Shown here one piece after another: positions 61,684 through 64,000 of a stretch of DNA of 64,000 nucleotides; positions within the stretch are counted from its first letter, which is position 1, and each line of letters begins with the position of its first letter. Source of the DNA: SAR116 cluster alpha proteobacterium HIMB100 (lineage in GTDB: Bacteria; Pseudomonadota; Alphaproteobacteria; Puniceispirillales; Puniceispirillaceae). The notes under the pieces are model-generated. The model was not told the origin of the DNA, searched no databases, and saw only the letters and a list, made by a program, of their open reading frames with translations. The stretch is from NCBI GenBank assembly GCA_000238815.2, contig AFXB01000010.1, positions 372,001 through 436,000 of the forward strand. The letters are read 5' to 3'. The position numbers and the translations under genes were made by a program.

Positions 61684-63756
61684 TCAGCGGTGATCGCGGG
61701 GCACGGCCTGATCAAACTGTTTTTCAAAGACCTGCTCACCGCCTTCATAAGCACGGATATAACCAGTCACAAAGAACTGATCCTGATCGCTGGTCATGGT
61801 CGCGCCTGTATCAATCTGGATATCCACCTCACCCCGCTGATAATGCTGGGTCCAGCTGATGTCTGCCCGGGCGCTGAGCGGATCATCAGGATGAACAGTC
61901 CAGATTTCGGTTGCACGGGTATCGGTGACCAGCCCATGGCGCAAATCACGTGCACGCCCGCTATCGCTGGTGATGGTCAGGCTGACAAGACCCGTGGCCA
62001 GATCCTGGCTGATATGGCGGTTATAGCAAGGGTTGCGCAGCCCTTCCCCAGGCCAGGGGGATAAGCGTTCCGGCGGACCAAAACAGGCTTCAGGAGCAGC
62101 AGGGTGCGGGTTCTGATGCACAGGCAGGTCAAGATGGCCAGAATGCAGGGTCAGACACACCGCCTGGGGCGAGGGCCAGACAAACGGAAAATAGCTGGTC
62201 GACACAGCCAGGCGCAGGCGATGACCGCGGGGCAGAACATAGCTGGTCTGATCCAGCGTCACAATCATGTCATAAGGCCTGTCCGGAATCAGCGGCGCGG
62301 GATCAGAACAGCTGTCCCGATGGGCCAGATTCAGCATGCCATGGGCGATACGGGTTGACGCCCCGTCAGGATGAACATCACACAGCCGGACAAAGAGTTG
62401 TGCCTGAGGGGTGCTGCTGGACAGGCGCAGATGAAGATTTGCCGCACCCAGAACCGCGATATCCTGTTCCAGAGGGGCAGTATCAAAACAAAGTGACAAG
62501 GCATCATCGCTGCGCTGATCGCCGGGCAGTTCAGGCGGACCGGACGTGTTATGATCATCTGCGGCAAGGGCCATCGGGAAATATTCACCAGCCCCCAACC
62601 CGCAATGTTGTGGTGAGGCGATCAGCAGTTCCAGCTGGTCAGGACAATTTGTCGTTTCGCTCAGACCATGAGCCGGGGTCAGGCTAAAGCTTTGCGTCTT
62701 TACACGCGCGGACGGCCAGTCCGGTTCAGCCCGCCAGAGCCCGGGCCGGGCATGATAATGACGGTGCGGGCGCACAGAGCCTTGCTGAAAATAGCGTAAA
62801 GCAGGCAGCTGATCCGCGCCGGTATCCCGGCCTTTCAGCCAGTGATCCCACCAGTTCAGAATCTGGTGCAGAAAATCAATCCGTGGTTCAGGAGCCGCCA
62901 TATGCGGATATTGATGGCCCCAGGGCCCGATAATGGCAGCCACAGGCGCATCCAGACCGGTAAGCAGATGTGCTGGTGCATTCATATAATTATCAGCCCA
63001 GCCCGCAAACACCAGAACAGCTGCCTGAATATCAGCATAAGATTCGCACACAGAACCATGCTGCCAATAGCTGTCACGGCGCTGATGAGCCAGCCAGTTC
63101 AGGGCCAGAAACGGTTCCGCCACCAGCCGGTCCTGCCACAGGGCACGCCAGTCATCAGGCCGGATCAGCGGGTCAGGCGGGCGGGCAGAATAGGCCAGCA
63201 TCACCGCCCCCCAGCGCAGATTATCCCCCAACAGGCAGCCGCCTTTATAATGAATATCATCGGCAAAGCGGTCAGTGGTTGTATAGCCTGCCACCACCGC
63301 CTTTAACGCAGGCGGCGCAAGGGCTGCGGTCTGCAACGCATTAAACCCGCCCCAGCTTTTGCCCATCATGCCCACCGCCCCTGAACACCAGGGCTGGGCC
63401 GCAATAAAGGCAATCACATCACAGGCATCGGCAAGTTCAGTTGCGGTATATTCATCTGTCAGCAGCCCGTCACTGTCGCCTGAGCCGCGCAAGTCAATGC
63501 GCAGACACACATAGCCATGTTCAGCAATAAACGGATGGATTTGTTCATCCCGGGCAATGGTGCCATCGCGTTTGCGATAAGGGATATATTCGAGGATTGC
63601 AGGATAAGGTGTATCCGCCGCCCCTTCCGGCATCCAGACCCGCGCAGACAAGGTCAGCCCGCCGGACACCGGAATGCGCATATCTTCTGTCACAGATACA
63701 GACAGGGGACCAGAGGCAGGAGCGGCGGCATCAGGCAGGCTGGTCATGCCGGACAC
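61684..63756 (-). CDS. CocE/NonD-family (S15) hydrolase
   Basis: A 690-residue alpha/beta hydrolase of the X-prolyl aminopeptidase/cocaine-esterase family. Three domains are visible: the catalytic fold with nucleophile in [11 protein letters not shown] near 137-147, Asp in [12 protein letters not shown] near 252 and His in [10 protein letters not shown] near 275; then the C-terminal jelly-roll. There is no signal peptide. Such enzymes cleave esters or amides; the natural substrate is not apparent. The start overlaps none of its neighbours, but lies directly after the second metY-like gene on the minus strand. Confidence 0.9.
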   Translation of the reverse strand: MSGMTSLPDAAAPASGPLSVSVTEDMRIPVSGGLTLSARVWMPEGAADTPYPAILEYIPYRKRDGTIARDEQIHPFIAEHGYVCLRIDLRGSGDSDGLLTDEYTATELADACDVIAFIAAQPWCSGAVGMMGKSWGGFNALQTAALAPPALKAVVAGYTTTDRFADDIHYKGGCLLGDNLRWGAVMLAYSARPPDPLIRPDDWRALWQDRLVAEPFLALNWLAHQRRDSYWQHGSVCESYADIQAAVLVFAGWADNYMNAPAHLLTGLDAPVAAIIGPWGHQYPHMAAPEPRIDFLHQILNWWDHWLKGRDTGADQLPALRYFQQGSVRPHRHYHARPGLWRAEPDWPSARVKTQSFSLTPAHGLSETTNCPDQLELLIASPQHCGLGAGEYFPMALAADDHNTSGPPELPGDQRSDDALSLCFDTAPLEQDIAVLGAANLHLRLSSSTPQAQLFVRLCDVHPDGASTRIAHGMLNLAHRDSCSDPAPLIPDRPYDMIVTLDQTSYVLPRGHRLRLAVSTSYFPFVWPSPQAVCLTLHSGHLDLPVHQNPHPAAPEACFGPPERLSPWPGEGLRNPCYNRHISQDLATGLVSLTITSDSGRARDLRHGLVTDTRATEIWTVHPDDPLSARADISWTQHYQRGEVDIQIDTGATMTSDQDQFFVTGYIRAYEGGEQVFEKQFDQAVPRDHR

Positions 63757-64000
63757 CGGTCAAGCGCGGCCGCCAGATCAGCAATCAGATCCGCACTATG
63801 TTCAATCCCGACAGACAGCCTGACCACAGCATCCCCCACACCAGCAGCCATCCGCTGGTCAGCGGTCAATTGACGATGGGTGGTCGAAGCGGGGTGAATG
63901 ATAAGAGACCGCGCATCCCCGATATTGGCCAGATGCGAGAACAGGTTGCAATTTTCCACCAGCGTCTGGCCTGCGGCAAACCCGCCGGTCAGGGTTACGG
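63744..64000 (-). CDS. O-acetylhomoserine sulfhydrylase-like protein, 3' end only
   Basis: The frame runs off the window edge; only the C-terminal 85 residues are seen. [22 protein letters not shown] and [18 protein letters not shown] match the end of MetY-type PLP enzymes and closely parallel the complete copy at 47-48.6 kb. It overlaps the CocE-type start by a few bases, indicating coupling. Because the active-site half is missing from the window, it could also be another Cys/Met-metabolism family member. Confidence 0.85.
   Translation of the reverse strand, partial: VTLTGGFAAGQTLVENCNLFSHLANIGDARSLIIHPASTTHRQLTADQRMAAGVGDAVVRLSVGIEHSADLIADLAAALDRCPA

Overview
The window reads as a single stretch of an alphaproteobacterial chromosome with roughly even GC by eye and very tight gene packing. 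Class III alcohol dehydrogenase, class II dihydroorotase, fused indolepyruvate oxidoreductase, the LDH2/DUF3726 pair, the DppD-DppF-type fused ATPase and several CoA-metabolism enzymes suggest a heterotrophic, probably marine alphaproteobacterium. SAR116-like is my guess from gene content, not proven by any marker gene. I see no rRNA, tRNA, CRISPR array, transposase or integrase.

Region 1 (1-5.4 kb): the 3' end of a very large Sel1-repeat protein converges with a small Cys-rich CWC protein and the translational GTPase typA. Region 2 (5.4-17.7 kb) is a nucleotide-economy block. pncA and tdk overlap, upp diverges from them, and a long minus-strand run holds ppa, pyrC, pyrE, a ribokinase, a nucleoside hydrolase, an isopenicillin-N-synthase-like 2-oxoglutarate/Fe(II) oxygenase, a BMP-type nucleoside ABC importer (binding protein, double ATPase, two permeases) and cdd. 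Together these would import nucleosides, split them to base and ribose, phosphorylate the ribose, deaminate cytidine and feed UMP synthesis. The oxygenase is the unexplained member.

Region 3 (17.8-24.4 kb): an FAD monooxygenase, an exported glutathione peroxidase, trhO, rpe, an NAD-dependent reductase and a stand-alone DEAH helicase. Region 4 (24.4-34.8 kb) is a minus-strand series: mmsA, cysQ, a membrane fatty-acid-hydroxylase-like protein, adhC, an amidase, an M19-family protein that has lost its first metal site, an unrecognised 568-residue protein translationally coupled to a DUF3726-like protein, and an LDH2-family dehydrogenase.

Region 5 (34.9-40.3 kb): gloA, a sulfatase/SDR/crotonase operon with an odd leader (intrinsic terminator plus 16-bp tandem repeats), and a small AT-richer accessory pocket with two orphan genes. 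Region 6 (40.3-53.9 kb): a YnjBCD-like ABC importer with its ATPase on the opposite strand, then a fatty/branched-acid and amino-acid block (FadN-type fusion, alpha/beta hydrolase, metY, DmdC-like acyl-CoA dehydrogenase, indolepyruvate:ferredoxin oxidoreductase). Region 7 (54.1-64 kb): an oligopeptide-type ABC importer with a divergently encoded Tat-exported binding protein, a second crotonase, an HSL-type esterase, a CocE/NonD-type hydrolase and the 3' end of a second metY-like gene cut by the window edge.

The most unusual signals are the oxygenase in the nucleoside operon, the LDH2/DUF3726/568-residue cassette with its degenerate M19 neighbour, the leader and accessory pocket at 38.6-40.3 kb, and two stand-alone crotonases that both lack the two classical hydratase glutamates.
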